Notes: generated by a model not told the origin, from the sequence alone. Shown: positions 41,456 to 52,879, counted from the first letter of the stretch. The stretch is DNA of 64,000 bases from Psococerastis gibbosa (GCA_963971405.1 OZ020489.1:3348001-3412000), one strand, 5' to 3'. Program-made: numbers and translations.

Positions 41456-42060
41456 AACTGTATTATACCAGAAACAGCGGTAAGTCGTCTCCCATTTTAG
41501 TTAATTAGTTACCGGTAGTTGCAGATTTACGTATTTATTGTCTTAAAAGTAAGTTATGTTATTTGCTCTGTTTATTGTAAACTATAAGTTTCGACACCTC
41601 AAAGCCATTGCTGAAGCCAGATTTTTGACTCTTCGTCTGCACTGCAACAGCTTAGCTTCTTTTTGTCAGCTATATTTTCATCTTGACTGCAGTACCATCA
41701 TGGACGTCTTTGCACTGGAGAACTTGAGTGCTGTTTGCATCTTACCGGGCAGTGTTAGATTGCTTTTTAACTCTAATACTGTCAGGTAAAGATGTCTGCA
41801 GACTCATTTATACCACTGAGGATTTGCAAAAAAGAAGCATGAAGAAGCAGCTGCAGGAGGTAATACAATACTCCGTTCCGTGGAAATTAGTTAGTTATTA
41901 GTTATTTAGTTGGTTTAATTAGTTATTAGTTAGGTATTTGTGTAGTCCTCTAAGAAGACGATCGGAAGGGGAAAAGATGTATAAGTGTAAAATTCTAATA
42001 TCTCATTATGCATACATTTTCAGTTGTCATAAATATAAGAACAGTAGAAATGTTCCTGAC
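41456..42060. other. no recognised gene
   Basis: A 77-codon open frame at 41556-41789 shows no motif and is not supported. Confidence 0.45.
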
Positions 42061-42067
42061 CATTTGG

Positions 42068-42272
42068 TATAGTCTACGCAAAATGAGAAAAGTATGGACA
42101 TGGGATGTTTTGATCCTGTGCAACACTGTAAAAATATTCCTTACACCATTTTGTGTTACCTTGTTGCATTGAATGCAAGGCATAAATATAAATAATATAT
42201 AATATTTTTACAGTGTTGCACAGGATCAAAACATTCCATGTCCATACTTTTCTCATTTTGCGTGGACTATAT
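42068..42272. mobile_element. near-perfect hairpin (arms ~71 bp)
   Basis: TATAGTCTACGCAAAATGAG, AAAAGTATGGACATGGGATG and TTTTGATCCTGTGCAACACT at the left return reversed at the right with only two differences seen across about 71 bp. The loop is ~60 bp. TATA-like outer bases would allow a TA target duplication of a Tc1/mariner-type MITE. An RNA hairpin gene is the alternative. Confidence 0.65.
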
Positions 42273-42329
42273 AAAAAAGATGTGTACACCCAAGCCATTG
42301 GCCACAATCATTGAATTTGATTTGTTCAA

Positions 42330-42610
42330 ATGTAATGTGGCCCTGCCAACGACCCCCTCGGTTTTCGGACATTACTGGTATTGTTCCCGAATCAATTTCT
42401 AGCCATTGGCAAACTAGTCGATGTCAATGGACAATCTCTGGCATGCTTAACATTGACATTGTAACAGGTGGTAGCTCGACTTATCCAAGTACGGGAGCGA
42501 GAGTAGTGTGAAAGAGGTCCTACATGGATTTTCTAAACTGAGAAGGTCCAAAAATACTATACGTGGATTAAGTTCAACAGCCTACGGAGACCGCGTGCTA
42601 TTGAGTACAT
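42330..42610 (-). repeat. dispersed families E and D, reverse
   Basis: 42330-42470 is the reverse of family E (CTGCCAACGACCCC, AGCCATTGGCAAACTAG). 42515-42605 (GTCCTACATGGATTTTCTAA, ACGTGGATTAAGTT, CTACGGAGACC-CGTGCTATTGAGTACATGAG in parts) is the reverse of 47440-47735 but lacks the family B insertion found there. Confidence 0.65.
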
Positions 42611-43024
42611 GAGAGATACAGGCTAGTACTCTTCACCATACTTTTCTTATGAAGTTTGTATGATATGATAACGGCCTACAGTTTTCATAAGACAATTATA
42701 AATAATAAATAAATAAATAAAGCTTGTATTGCGTTGCCAGCAGACAGTCCAAATAAGACATCACCATTGAATATATAACACTATAGAATGGTCTCGATCA
42801 AATATTGCAAACAGGCTTTTCTGGTGAAAAACCTACAAACTAGAAAAAAGGTCGGACGTCCCGCTGGTGTCAGCCCATTGTGCAATTCGTCAGGGTCCAA
42901 CTCGTCACATCTTTACCAGGGACGGTCTAAATACCCTCACTATGCAATACTCTCAATTTCTTCCTGCCCCTTCAATTGGCTGCCTACTTTAATAATGGCC
43001 AGTGGTATATACTGTATATATATT

Positions 43025-44023
43025 ATTGCTTTCCAATTTATACGTAGTAAAAGGAAAGCTTTGTGATGGTCGAAATTTTCGATTCCGAGATTTCAACGGA
43101 TTTACACGTTGTCAGGTCCCAGCAGCCTGATCGGGGCGTTTATAAGACCGGTATTTATTTAATCCACTGGTAAACAAGATAATTTTATAATGGAAAGTGC
43201 TATTCAAAATTTGTTTGTTTACAGTTATAATCCTAGGGTATTTATTTAACCCCGGTATTATAAACGCCTCGATCATACTGCAGGAACCCAAAAAAGTGGT
43301 TTTTACGAAATGTCCGTCTGTCTGTCTGCCTGTGCATCGATTTCCAGGCTAACTAAGCGGTCGATTTTGATGAAATTTAGCATGCAGGTTACAAAAATCA
43401 TACCTCGGGATCTTTTTTTTATTTTGGGCCAATTCAATTTGGGGGGTTTTATTCACAAAAAACGTCTAAAAAAAATTATTTCACAAAAACGGCTCCAACG
43501 ATTTCTTTTAAATTCTCATATATTATAGTTGTTGTTAATGCTGACAAATTGCGGGGGGTCGCTTGCCCCTTGTTAGTTTGCTTCTGGGGGTAAAAAAATA
43601 AAAATAACTAAATTTTAATGAGAAATGACTAAAAAATAATTTTTCTGCGAAACCTTTCTATCGATGATTTCTACCTTCAGGCATGTTTTAGGTGTTAAAT
43701 TGAGTAACTAAACCGGATAGGTTGCTCTCCCAAAAAAAATTTGATTTTGCACAAAAAATTATTTTTTGAAAAAATGATAAAATTCGCGCTCAAATGCCTT
43801 GCGTGTCCTGCCATTATTGTTGTGTGGTAATTAATGTGTTGTCTGACCTATCTAGAATATATCTCACTTCCAGTGACGTCAGGTGGACAACCCCCCCCCC
43901 CCCCCCCCCGAGATATCGGAAATTTAACAACTGGAAAATCATTTACCACGAAATTACTCATTTTCCCTATCTACTAATGTTGATAAATTGGAAAGCATGT
44001 TCGAGTAAACTCGGACCGGTTCT
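43025..44023 (-). mobile_element. family A element, copy 3, with nested family B
   Basis: Full-length reverse copy: TTGCTTTCCAATTTATACGT start, TTTACGAAATGTCCGTCTGT, ATCGATGATTTCTACCTTCA, a C run at 43891-43909, and GAGTAAACTCGGACCGGTTC end. It is interrupted at 43123-43280 by a family B MITE within GGTCCCAG|GAACCC. Confidence 0.88.
43123..43280. mobile_element. family B MITE nested in family A, exact CAG target duplication
   Basis: CAGCCTGATCGGGGCGTTTA at the left and AACGCCTCGATCATACTG at the right, flanked by CAG (43120-43122, 43281-43283). Deleting the element and one CAG restores GGTCCCAGGAACCC, the uninterrupted family A sequence seen at 53630 and 59412. Confidence 0.88.
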
Positions 44024-44317
44024 TTTATTTGACCTAGCATTGTACTTCTGCTCAGCATAGGCTTTCCAACAATAGCTTATTTTAGAATTGCAGATGATTT
44101 AATTAGACTTAATGGATCTACTGTAAAATTTTTCAAATTCAAATTGGAATAATGCTAAGGCGGCTATTCCAGTGGTCAATTATACTTCAAATTTGATTTT
44201 GTCACTGACGGAAATTCTTCAATGATGCTTTATTTATTTTTACACCACGTTCCACTGGTTTTCAACAATTGATCATTTTTGTTTTCATTTTTTTCTAAAT
44301 TTGTAAGTTTGCCCGCA

Positions 44318-44913
44318 GTCTTTCTCAAAAAACTAAAAAAAAACGTTTAAAAAAATTATTTCTCAAAAGCGGCTCCAACAATTTCTTTTAAATTCATATA
44401 TATTGTAGTCAATATTAATGTTAATAAAATGCGGGAGGTCGCTTGCCGCAAGATAGCTTGCATCTGGAGATAAAAAATAAAGAAAGAAAAAATTAAGGAA
44501 AAATGACTATAACAAATAATTTTCGATGATTTCTACTTTCAGACATGTTTAAGGTGTTAAATTGAGTAACGAAACCGGACCGGTTGCTTTCTTAAAAAAA
44601 TATTTATTTTTGTGCAAAAAATTATTTTTTTAAAAGATGATAGAAAAAAACGGTCACGAGGTATGATTTTTGTGAACCTACATGCTAAATTTCTTTTAAA
44701 TTAACCGAGTAGTTTGCCCAGAAATCGATGAACAGACAGAGTGGCAGACAGGCGGACAGCGCGATAGACAGACATTTTGTAAAAACCACTTTTTTGGGTT
44801 CCTGGGACCACAAAACGTGTAAATCTGTTGAAATCTCAGAATCGAAAATTTCGACCATGACAAAGCTTTCCTTATATAGGTAATACGTATAAATTGGAGA
44901 GCAATAAATAAAG
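44318..44913. mobile_element. family A chimera (two oppositely oriented parts)
   Basis: 44318-44646 reads in reverse orientation (AGCGGCTCCAACAATTTC, CAGACATGTTTAAGGTGTTA). 44647-44913 reads forward (GAGGTATGATTTTTGTGAAC, CGAGTAGTTTGCCC, CAGACAG, GGTTCCTGGGACC, ATACGTATAAATTGGAGAGC). The switch is abrupt within AGATGATAGAAAAAAACGGTC. Confidence 0.7.
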
Positions 44914-44924
44914 ACTTTTGTTGT

Positions 44925-45065
44925 TGTTTCTATGACTAAACCAACCTAGCGGAGTTAGGGCTATAAAGCCCTCTCTTACACTCAACTAGGAAGGCCCGGG
45001 ACCGCCTACTTCACATGCCCTCCGAAGCATGGCCATCCACTCATTACATCACCTTTCAATTACCA
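44925..45065 (-). repeat. SINE family S2 fragment, reverse
   Basis: ACTAAACCAACCTAGCGGAG, TAGGGCTATAAAGCCCTCTC, CACTCAACTAGGAAGGCCCG and CATGCCCTCCGAAGCATGGC mirror the S2 3' half. The promoter half is missing. Confidence 0.7.
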
Positions 45066-45156
45066 ACAGATTTTTAGCAATTATGAGTTAAACCAAAAAA
45101 TATATATATACAAATATACAACCAAATAATTCTATTGTAAGTAATGACAATTCATA

Positions 45157-46790
45157 AAGAACTGGTCCGAGATTACTCGAACATGCTTTCCCATTTATCA
45201 ACTACTAAGTAGATAGAGAAAATATGTAATTTCATGGTAAATAATTTTATTTTGGTTTCATTTCGCATATCTCAGGGGGGGGGGTTCACCTGACGTCACT
45301 GGAGGTGAGGTAACCTCAATAAATTTAGAAATCTATAAAACTCCATTCTATCTAGTGTACGCTGTAACCATTTGGGAAGGGGGGGGGGAGGGTCCGGAAC
45401 CCAAGGACCCCCTCTGGCAATCGCCTAGGATATCACCTATCCCAAAGCACTGAATTAATCGATGGCATTGCATATTCTAGACCGGTCAGACAGCACATTA
45501 CCCCACAGGAATAATGGCAGGGCACGCAATGCATTTGACCGTGAATTTTCTATCATTTTTTCAAAAAAACATTTTTTTGCCCAAAAAAAAATACTTTTTT
45601 GGGAAAGCAGCCTTTCCGGTTTTCTTTACTCTTTTTAACATCTAAAACATACCTGAAGGTAGAAATCATCGATAGAAAGGTTTAGCAGAAATTTTTTATT
45701 TTTTTTAGTCATTTTTCATTAAAATTTAGATATTTTTATTTTTTTACCCCCCGAAGCAAACAATCAAGGGGCAAGCAACCCCCCACATTTTATTAACATT
45801 AATAAGGGCTACAATATTTGTGAACTTAAAAGAAATCGTTGGAGCCGTTATTCAGAAATAATTTTTTAGACGTTTTTTTGGAGTTTTTTGAGAATAAAAC
45901 CCCCCCAAATTGAGTTAGCCAAAATAAAAAAAATCGTCCCGAGGCGTGATATTTATACGTAGTCTAAGGAAAGCTTTGTGATGGTTGAAATTTTCGATTC
46001 CGAGATTTCAACGGATTTACAGGTTTTGAGGTCCCAGGAACCCAAAAATTCCGAAATGTCTGTCTGTCGCTCTGTCTGTATGTCTGTCTGTCTGTTCATC
46101 GATTTCCGGGCCGATTTTGAAGAAATTTGCATGTAGGTTCACACAAATCATGCCTCGAGACAGTTTTTTTTATTTCGGGCTAACTCAATTTGGGGGGGTT
46201 TCATTCTCAAAAAACTAAAAAAAAAACGTCTAAAAAATGATTTCGCCAAGACGGCTCCAACGATTTCGTTTAAATTCACATATCTTGTAGTCGTTATTAA
46301 TGTTAACAAAATGCAGGGGGTCGTTTGCCCCTTGATAGTTTGCTTCTGGGGGTAAAAAAATAAAAATAACTCAATTTCCATGAAAAATTATTAAAAAATA
46401 ATTTTTCTGCGAAACCTTATTATCGATTATTTCTACCTTCAGGCATGTTTTAGGTGTTAAATTGATTAACGAAACCGGACAGGTTGCTTTCCCAAAAAAC
46501 ATTTGGTTTTGAGCAAAAATTTAGTTTTTTGAAAAAATGATAGAAAATTTACCCTTAAATGCATTGCGTGCCCTGCCATTATTGCTGTGTGGTATTGTGT
46601 TGGTCTGACCTATCTAGAATTTAACTCATCTCCAGTGACATCAGGTGCTACAACCCCCCCCCCCCCCCAAAAAAAAAAATATCGGAAATCTAACTATAGG
46701 AAAATTATTTACCATGAAATTATTCATTTTCTCTATCTGCTAATTTTGATAAATTGGAAAGCATGCTCGAATAAACTCGGACCGGTTCTT
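45157..46790. mobile_element. family A head-to-head compound, both outer ends alike
   Basis: Forward copy 45157-45950 (AAAGAACTGGTCCGAGATTA start) ends at GAGGCGTGATATTTAT. It runs straight into a reverse copy (TACGTAGTCTAAGGAAAGCT) ending CTCGGACCGGTTCTT at 46790. The forward copy has an unrelated ~170-bp insertion at about 45310-45480 containing GGGGGGGGAGGGTCCGG. The result is one unit of ~1.63 kb bounded by the same AAGAACCGGTCC end in inverted orientation. Confidence 0.75.
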
Positions 46791-46794
46791 AGAG

Positions 46795-47265
46795 ATGTGA
46801 AGAAAAAAACACACACAGTAATGCACGAATTGGACTTATAATTATCTTGAAACATTTAAGTATAAATGAACGAGGCCCGTGAACTGCTCAGTGCTTTCTA
46901 AATGAGTAAATGCTGTACCTGGCCCTGTTCTGAAACAGGGATAAGGAAGTGTACAATGTGACTTGCAACCCCTAGCTGGACCCAGGTATGAAGCTCCGCG
47001 GGTGGTGCTTGCGTTGAGCAACAGTTCGCTGCCAAGTATCATCTTAGTTCGCGTTTCTATAGAATGGAATCGTAAATGCAGGGGCCTTTCTATAGTGTTA
47101 TATATTCAATGACATCACTTACAATTTAAAACATATACACACTACCCCAGAAACAATCAGTAGGAGAAAAATAAAATAAAAATAGCATCTTATCGATTTG
47201 TCAAACAGATAGCACCTATGCACGTAAAACATACAATTGTTCGATATGGACACAACATCGTCATT
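46795..47265. other. no recognised gene
   Basis: AC-repeat-like start, then unassigned sequence; a 66-codon reverse frame at 46842-47042 has no motif. Confidence 0.45.
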
Positions 47266-47268
47266 CTG

Positions 47269-47437
47269 CAGCCTGATCGAGGCGATTATAATACCGGTAT
47301 TTATTTAATCCCCTGGTAATAAAAATGTAAACAAGATAATTTTATAATGGAAAGTGCTATTCAAAATTTGTTTGTTTACAGTTATAATCTTAGGGTATTT
47401 ATTTAACCCCGGTATTATAATCGCCTCGATCAGCCTG
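47269..47437. mobile_element. family B MITE, CTG target duplication
   Basis: CAGCCTGATCGAGGCGATTA to ATCGCCTCGATCAGCCTG, with CTG at 47266-47268 and 47438-47440. The central core AAGATAATTTTATAATGGAA is shared by all family B copies. Confidence 0.85.
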
Positions 47438-47440
47438 CTG

Positions 47441-47740
47441 GTGAAGAATGTACTCATGTACTCAATAGCACGTGGTCTCCGTAGGCTGTTTAACTTAATC
47501 CACGTATATGGACCTGCAGCCTGATCGAGGCGATTATAATACCGGTATTTATTTAATCCCCTGGTAGTAAAAATGTAAACAAGATACTTTGTAATGGAAA
47601 GTGCTATTCAACATTTGTTTGTTTACAGTTATAATCCTAGGGTATTTATTTAACCCCGGTATTATAATCGCCTCGATCAGGCTGCTGCTCAGTTTAGAAA
47701 ATCCATGTAGGACCTCTTTTACACTACTAACGAGTCGGAG
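47441..47740 (+). repeat. family D segment carrying a family B insertion
   Basis: GTACTCAATAGCACGTGGTC, TCCGTAGGCTGTTTAACTTA and ATCCACGTATATGGAC, then the MITE, then CTCAGTTTAGAAAATCCATG and TAGGACCTCTTTTACAC. The same text, reversed and without the MITE, is at 42515-42605. Confidence 0.75.
47517..47684. mobile_element. family B MITE, CTG target duplication, empty site known
   Basis: Ends CAGCCTGATCGAGG and CCTCGATCAGGCTG with CTG at 47514-47516 and 47685-47687. The paralogous site at about 42540 (reverse) reads GGACCTTCTCAGTTT, close to the expected empty GGACCTGCTCAGTTT. Confidence 0.85.
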
Positions 47741-48331
47741 AGGGGTGGTTTTAATCCCGCATTTGAATATTTATGTATTTATTAATTATTTATTTATGTT
47801 ATTATTTATTATTATTATTTGTTGCAATTTATTAAACGTAATATCATACAACTTACAAGCCTATTTGCCCAACAGGTTATAACTTTATACCTATAACTAT
47901 TATTTGCCTACAACTAGAAAATTTGGCATGTTAAAGTTGTAATGTCCAATAATTTGCTAATCATGTCATGTTTAGTTATTAATTTACACTGCACCATTAA
48001 CCACTTCCGTTTCTTCTAACATCAACGAGCCATTAACATTATTTATTTTTAGATGGTCCAAATTGCGCTATAATGACCTTACCCGCGAGGGCCAACTTAA
48101 ACAAGCCAATAATTTGCCCGGATTTATTTTTAGATGACCCAACAATGCACTGAACTGACCTTAGTCTTTAGGGACATTTCATTAAATGAGATTTTATGAG
48201 TTATAAAAACAACACACTTTTGCAGATTTGAGTCCATCTGAAAATAGCTCAGTGTTAAATATGTTTGGATTATTATTGATGTAAGATGTGCTTTGTTTTT
48301 TTTTTCTGCTTAAGTGCCCGGTACTAGAGAC
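47741..48331. other. no recognised gene
   Basis: (ATTT)/(ATT)n-rich stretch at 47765-47830, then 48000-48180 with two similar phrases TTATTTTTAGATG-CC-AA. Unassigned. Confidence 0.45.
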
Positions 48332-48585
48332 CAGTGGCGGATTAAACAAAAAGTTTTGGGAGGGGTGGATAGCAATTTGAAGCTATGTTATTACAAACTA
48401 GCCAACAAAAAAAAACTTGACAAAAAATAGACACTTGTAGAAAGAGTGATTGACATTTTCGCGCCAATTTCTTCTTTAAAAGTAATGTGCGAAATTTTTT
48501 GTTTACTCTATGTGATAGAAAATGCTTCTTTTCTTATATAGCTTTGGGTGCTTTGAGGGGGGGGGGGGGCTTTAATCCGCCACTG
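48332..48585. mobile_element. hAT-like MITE
   Basis: Perfect 15-bp ends CAGTGGCGGATTAAA / TTTAATCCGCCACTG. Flanks CTAGAGAC and CTAGGGAG agree at 6 of 8. A 14-base G run sits just inside the right end. Confidence 0.8.
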
Positions 48586-48656
48586 CTAGGGAGAGATGGG
48601 ACATTCGAGCATGACAATTATTTTTTAATTCTGGGGGCACCTACAGCAACCCGATC

Positions 48657-49216
48657 ATGGCGGTTTGGTATTATTATTTTATAATTTATATAGTTTATCT
48701 TCCAATGCCGCAGTAATAAGGTGTCACGTGACTGTGTTAAAATATTCAAATGAATAAATTATTAGAATACAAGGAATGGTTGCATTGTTTAATAATTGAA
48801 GGAAATACTAATAAACAATAAAATTTACAGGTATAAATTTGAAATATAATAAGAATTTTAATTAATGTGTCTACATTTAAGGGAGAAAAATTTGAAAACT
48901 CACCAAAAAATTAGTATTTTTTATTTTTATATACAAAGGGTAATCGCATACAAACAATTTAATGTACGAGTATGTGTCCGATTAACCTCTTCAATCGCCT
49001 CACTAAGTAACCTAATAGGCACTTGTGTCGAGTTACGACTTACGACACGTCTCGCAAGGGATGTACAGATTAACACAAGCACAAGCACGCTACCACCTTG
49101 CCACCGAAGTCGCTAATTTATCAATTTGAATTTCCCGCGCAATTTGTACTCAATCGTTTAAAACAATTAAATTAGCCCCAGTATTATAATAATCCCAAAT
49201 CGTCATGATCAGACTG
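48657..49216. mobile_element. family B-long element with SINE G inserted
   Basis: Left CAACCCGATCATGGCGGTTT and, reversed right, CAGTCTGATCATGACGATTT. Internal phrases GAATACAAGGAATGGTTGCA and AATTTCCCGCGCAATTTG recur in the 6134-7187 element, so both are one family. The flanking 3-mers (CAG, ATG) do not match, so a target duplication is not confirmed. Confidence 0.6.
48936..49113 (-). repeat. SINE family G, reverse, nested
   Basis: GGTAATCGCATACAAACAAT, TTAACCTCTTCAATCGCCTC and CAAGCACGCTACCACCTTGC, lying between two halves of the family B-long element. Confidence 0.65.
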
Positions 49217-49219
49217 ATG

Positions 49220-49970
49220 CTGCATCTTTTCAATAGGCTACCAATAATAATAATAATAATAAAGTCTTCATTTAAAAACAATTATTCATAGCCAATATCA
49301 GTCAAACCAATTCAAATTCTGTGCCATCCACGCTTAAATTAATAAAAAAAAAATGGCGCGAATTGAATGTCCCATCTCTTCTATATAGAACTGAATCTGT
49401 CAGTAACACTGCTTGGTGGAGTGCAGTTGCTAGAGAACTGGGATATGAAAAGGAAGGTTGAGGTTCGAAATTCGATATGAATTGAAAGATTAACCGACTG
49501 GCCATGGTCCACCCGGCTATGTCTTCACTGGCAAATATAAACGCGACTGCCTGGCATGTTGCTGACCACAGGATCCTAAATAGAGCAGTGGTCAAGATAG
49601 AGGGTCTCTACCAGTTCTCCGGGCTAGACCGTCCTTGGGTTGTAGTGCCATGGCGTTTCTTTTATGTGGAAAGAGTGAAATCATTGATAATCTTCGTCTT
49701 CCATAATTGGTACCCAGCCGTGTTAGTGACCATTACTATATATTATGTAATAAAATGATATAAATATTTCTTCTACTATTGTATGCCATATTATTATTGT
49801 TCTTGGTTGTTGGGGGGGGGGGGGAATTGTTTTTTAGTAATTATTCATTAAAATGGAGCATTTGTTTATTTTTTTTACGCCCTGAACCAAACTAACAAGG
49901 CCCGCAAGGGGGATGCAACCTAGTGGGTTTTGTTTACGTTACAACAGAAATTACTATTGTACAATATATA
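49220..49970. other. no recognised gene
   Basis: (AAT)n at 49241-49262 and a 14-base G run near 49813. Open frames at 49302-49758 lack motifs. Confidence 0.45.
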
Positions 49971-49971
49971 A

Positions 49972-50075
49972 ATAATAAATAAATAATGACTTTTTGTGGT
50001 ATTACTAAGCCAACCTAGCGGAGTTAGGGTTATGAAGCCATCTCTCACACAGACTGGCCACAGTTTTGAAACTAT
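49972..50075 (-). repeat. SINE family S2 3' fragment, reverse
   Basis: AATAAATAAATAATGACTTT, TACTAAGCCAACCTAGCGGA and GTTAGGGTTATGAAGCCATC, truncated at the CACAGACTGGCC border. Confidence 0.65.
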
Positions 50076-50079
50076 ACAA

Positions 50080-50880
50080 ACTATTTCAACAATTAATTTT
50101 GATATAGAAGATATAGAAGCTATAGAAAGCTGTACCTAAATAGCAAGCTGTAGCCTGTATCAATATCATCAGGAAATTTTCTTCTAAGGGATGTGTTATT
50201 TTCGACTAATCTATAAAATGAGAATTTTTTATATTTACACTTTGTAAGACTTTGCCCCGTCCGCTTGACTATTAATTAATTCGATGATGTGTTTGAAAAG
50301 TATTTGAGATCCCTCCATTAACTCTTCGTCCAGTTCTAAATTTGTATAGATTTTATGCCTTTACTGTAAGAGTTCATAAAACGTAAGTAACCTCTACAAT
50401 TCACAAGCAAAGTATTGTATTCAGCTGTGACAGTGACCGCAGGCATAAGAGAAAGCGAAAGGCGCCATTGAAAATGTTCGGCATCTTGCTGATGACTCAG
50501 CAAAAGCCCCAGCGGCAGCAGTCATGCAGCCAAAATATTTTGTTTTCTCAAGCTCCAAATCGTGGGCGGCGAAAGCTCTAAATACTATGTTGTCCTTTTT
50601 TTCTGACTTTCTGCCAAAACACTTCTTGATTGCTGATTGCACTGATGGTTGGTTACATTATTGTTGTTACAATGTACAGTTCAGTTAGTAGAGACCTGGG
50701 CAATGAAACGGAGGTCCAGGTTCGAGAATTGACATGACAACAATTTTTCCGCCCTTATCCAACCTTATAGGGTACCATACCTTCACAGGGGGCGGGGGGG
50801 GGGGGGGGTTGTCGGCATGTTACTGACCAGAACATCCCCAAATGAGCAGTAGTCCTCAGACCTCTCTCCGTTTCATAGTT
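50080..50880. other. no recognised gene; one unexplained open frame
   Basis: 50421-50642 (reverse) is open for 73 codons beginning QSAIKKCFGRKSEKKDN, with a GC-richer composition than its surroundings. No family was recognised and no splice context was proven. Confidence 0.3.
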
Positions 50881-50885
50881 TAGGT

Positions 50886-51168
50886 CAATGGTTAATCTGT
50901 GGTCCATAGACCACCGGTGGTCCACGGGCCAAAGTAAGATATAAGAAAATAAAACAGCTGAGTTATTGGAAATTTGAAATTCAATACAGTAAGTCTTGGC
51001 ACAGAACTGCAAAATCTGCCAGTTCTAAACAGGCAACAAACAAGGCACAGCACAAGCTACTTGATCATGGTCCTAGAATTTAACGATTTTCCTATCACAG
51101 CCATGGGGGTCCACGAAAAATAAAAAATAATCTAGTGGTCCGCGGACAAAAACGTTTGGGAGCCCCTG
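50886..51168. mobile_element. hAT (Charlie-like) element remnant
   Basis: The right end, reversed, reads CAGGGGCTCCCAAACGTTTT and TGTCCGCGGACCACTAG. The left end is CAATGGTTAATCTGTGGTCC followed by ACCACCGGTGGTCCACGG. These ends strongly resemble the CAGGGG...GGTCCGCGGACCA style of hAT elements. Flanks GTTTAGGT and GTCTAATT agree at only 5 of 8. Confidence 0.55.
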
Positions 51169-51315
51169 GTCTAATTCTCTACCAACAAGAGCAGATTCTG
51201 TCTCTGTCATGTCAGCAATGGTACGGTTTAGGACTCCACTTATCCGAATTCCGACTATCCGTCTTGCCTATTATAAGTAGCTAGGTTTCTAGATGAATAA
51301 TTTTCAGACAGAGAT

Positions 51316-51840
51316 GTCAAAATATTTTGTAAACAAAGTATGGCTGAGTTAATTAAACAAAATCAATTAATTCCTACTAGCCGCAAATAAATACAATTGG
51401 TCAAATGAAAAATTCACAAAAAGTAAAGGCTTAAAAATGTTCTTTGTCTCTTCTGGAATCTTATTTACTGAAAAAGACGTTAAAGTGAATAATACAGAGT
51501 TTTTAACAGCTCAAAAATCAGTCCAGGCTCACAGTAGAAACGAAAGTCCAAGACCTCAGTATTGTAAGAGCAAACTGCAGCAGAAGAACAGAATCGCAAG
51601 CAGTGTAAGGGAACCTACTGTATCCGTGACCCCACATAGGGTCAAAAGCGAGAAAACGTAAAAGTAAAGCGCAAGTTTAATAAATCAGTCGGGTAAATCA
51701 GTCACTCTTTCAGAAATCTAACTTTTTTTTTCCTCATCTGAACAATAAATTTGCGGCTGTGGCTGTGGAACGAGGAAATACTTAAGTTCGTCAAAAACGG
51801 TAATTTCTTTACAAACAATTGTGAAATATTTCCTTTAAGC
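51316..51840. mobile_element. diverged copy of the TTAA foldback
   Basis: AAAATATTTTGTAAACAAAG at the left and GTAATTTCTTTACAAACAAT at the right are imperfect inverted arms. GTGGCTGTGGAACGAG matches 33700. The interior 51437-51661 is open for 74 codons without a recognisable domain. Confidence 0.5.
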
Positions 51841-51976
51841 TGATGCGCGTCTTGGCTGCTTGAAAACTACCTATGTTGACCGGGATATTCTGTTAACCTT
51901 GTCTTTTTCTAACTTACAGTTTGTTTTGCAATAGTCTGCTACTACTAGATAGGGCCGTACTACTCATTTAATTAAT

Positions 51977-52877
51977 AAAGAACCGGTCCGAGTTTACTCG
52001 AACATGCTTTCCTATTTATAAATTAGTAGACATAATGACATGTAGACATGTAATTTCATAGTAAATAATTTCCCAATGGTTAAATTTCAGATCCCTCGAG
52101 GGGGGGGGGGGTCCACCTCAATATATTAAAAACCCATTAAAACTTAATTGCATATTCTGGAACGAACAGACCAATACAATTGTAACAGTAGTAACAATGA
52201 CACACAGCACGTAATGTATTGGAGCGTGAATTTAAATAATTTTCCATAATTTCTTCAAAAAATAATTTTTTGCACAGAACCAAATATTTTTTGGGAATGC
52301 AACCTGTCCGGCTTTTTTACTCTATTGAACACCTAAAACATACCTGAAGGTAGAAATCATCGATAGAAAGGTTTCGCAGAAAAATTATTTTTTAGTCATT
52401 TTTCATGAAAATTGAGTTATTTATATTTTTTTACCCCCCGAAGCAAACTATCAAGGGGCAAGCGACCCCCTGCATTTTGTATATAGTAATAACGACTACA
52501 ATACATGTGAATTTAAAAGAAATCGTTGGAGCCGTTTTTGAGAAATAATTTTTTTAGACGTTTTTTGGAGTTTTTTAACAATAAACCCCCCCCCCCCCAA
52601 ATTGAGTTAGCCCAAAATAAAAAAAAGGTCTCGAGGTATGATTTTTGTGAACCTACATGCAAAATTTTATCAAAATCGGCCGAGTAGTTTGCCCGAAAAT
52701 CGATGAACAGACAGACAGACATACATACAGACAGACAGAGCGACAGACAAACATTTCGTAAAAACCACTATTTTGGGTTCCTGGGACTTCAAAACGTGTA
52801 AATCCGTTGAAATCTCGGAATCGAAAATTTCGACCATCACAAAGCTTTCCTTAACTACGTATTTAAATTGTAAAGCT
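51977..52877 (+). mobile_element. family A element, copy 6
   Basis: AAGAACCGGTCCGAGTTTAC to TACGTATTTAAATTGTAAAGC. Contains CATCGATAGAAAGG, GGGGCAAGCGACCCCC, GAAATCGTTGGAGCCG and a CAGA/CATA tract at 52710-52735. The left part shares TATTAAAAACCCATTAAAAC and a GGAACGAACAGACC variant with the copy at 59321-60213, so these two are close subfamily members. Confidence 0.85.
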
Positions 52878-52879
52878 AA

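Noticed and set aside
41556-41789. 77-codon forward frame
   Set aside because: No domain, ordinary composition for chance open frames in this AT-rich DNA.
50421-50642. 73-codon reverse frame, GC-richer than its surroundings
   Set aside because: No recognisable motif, no proven splice sites and no second exon nearby; could be real but cannot be supported.
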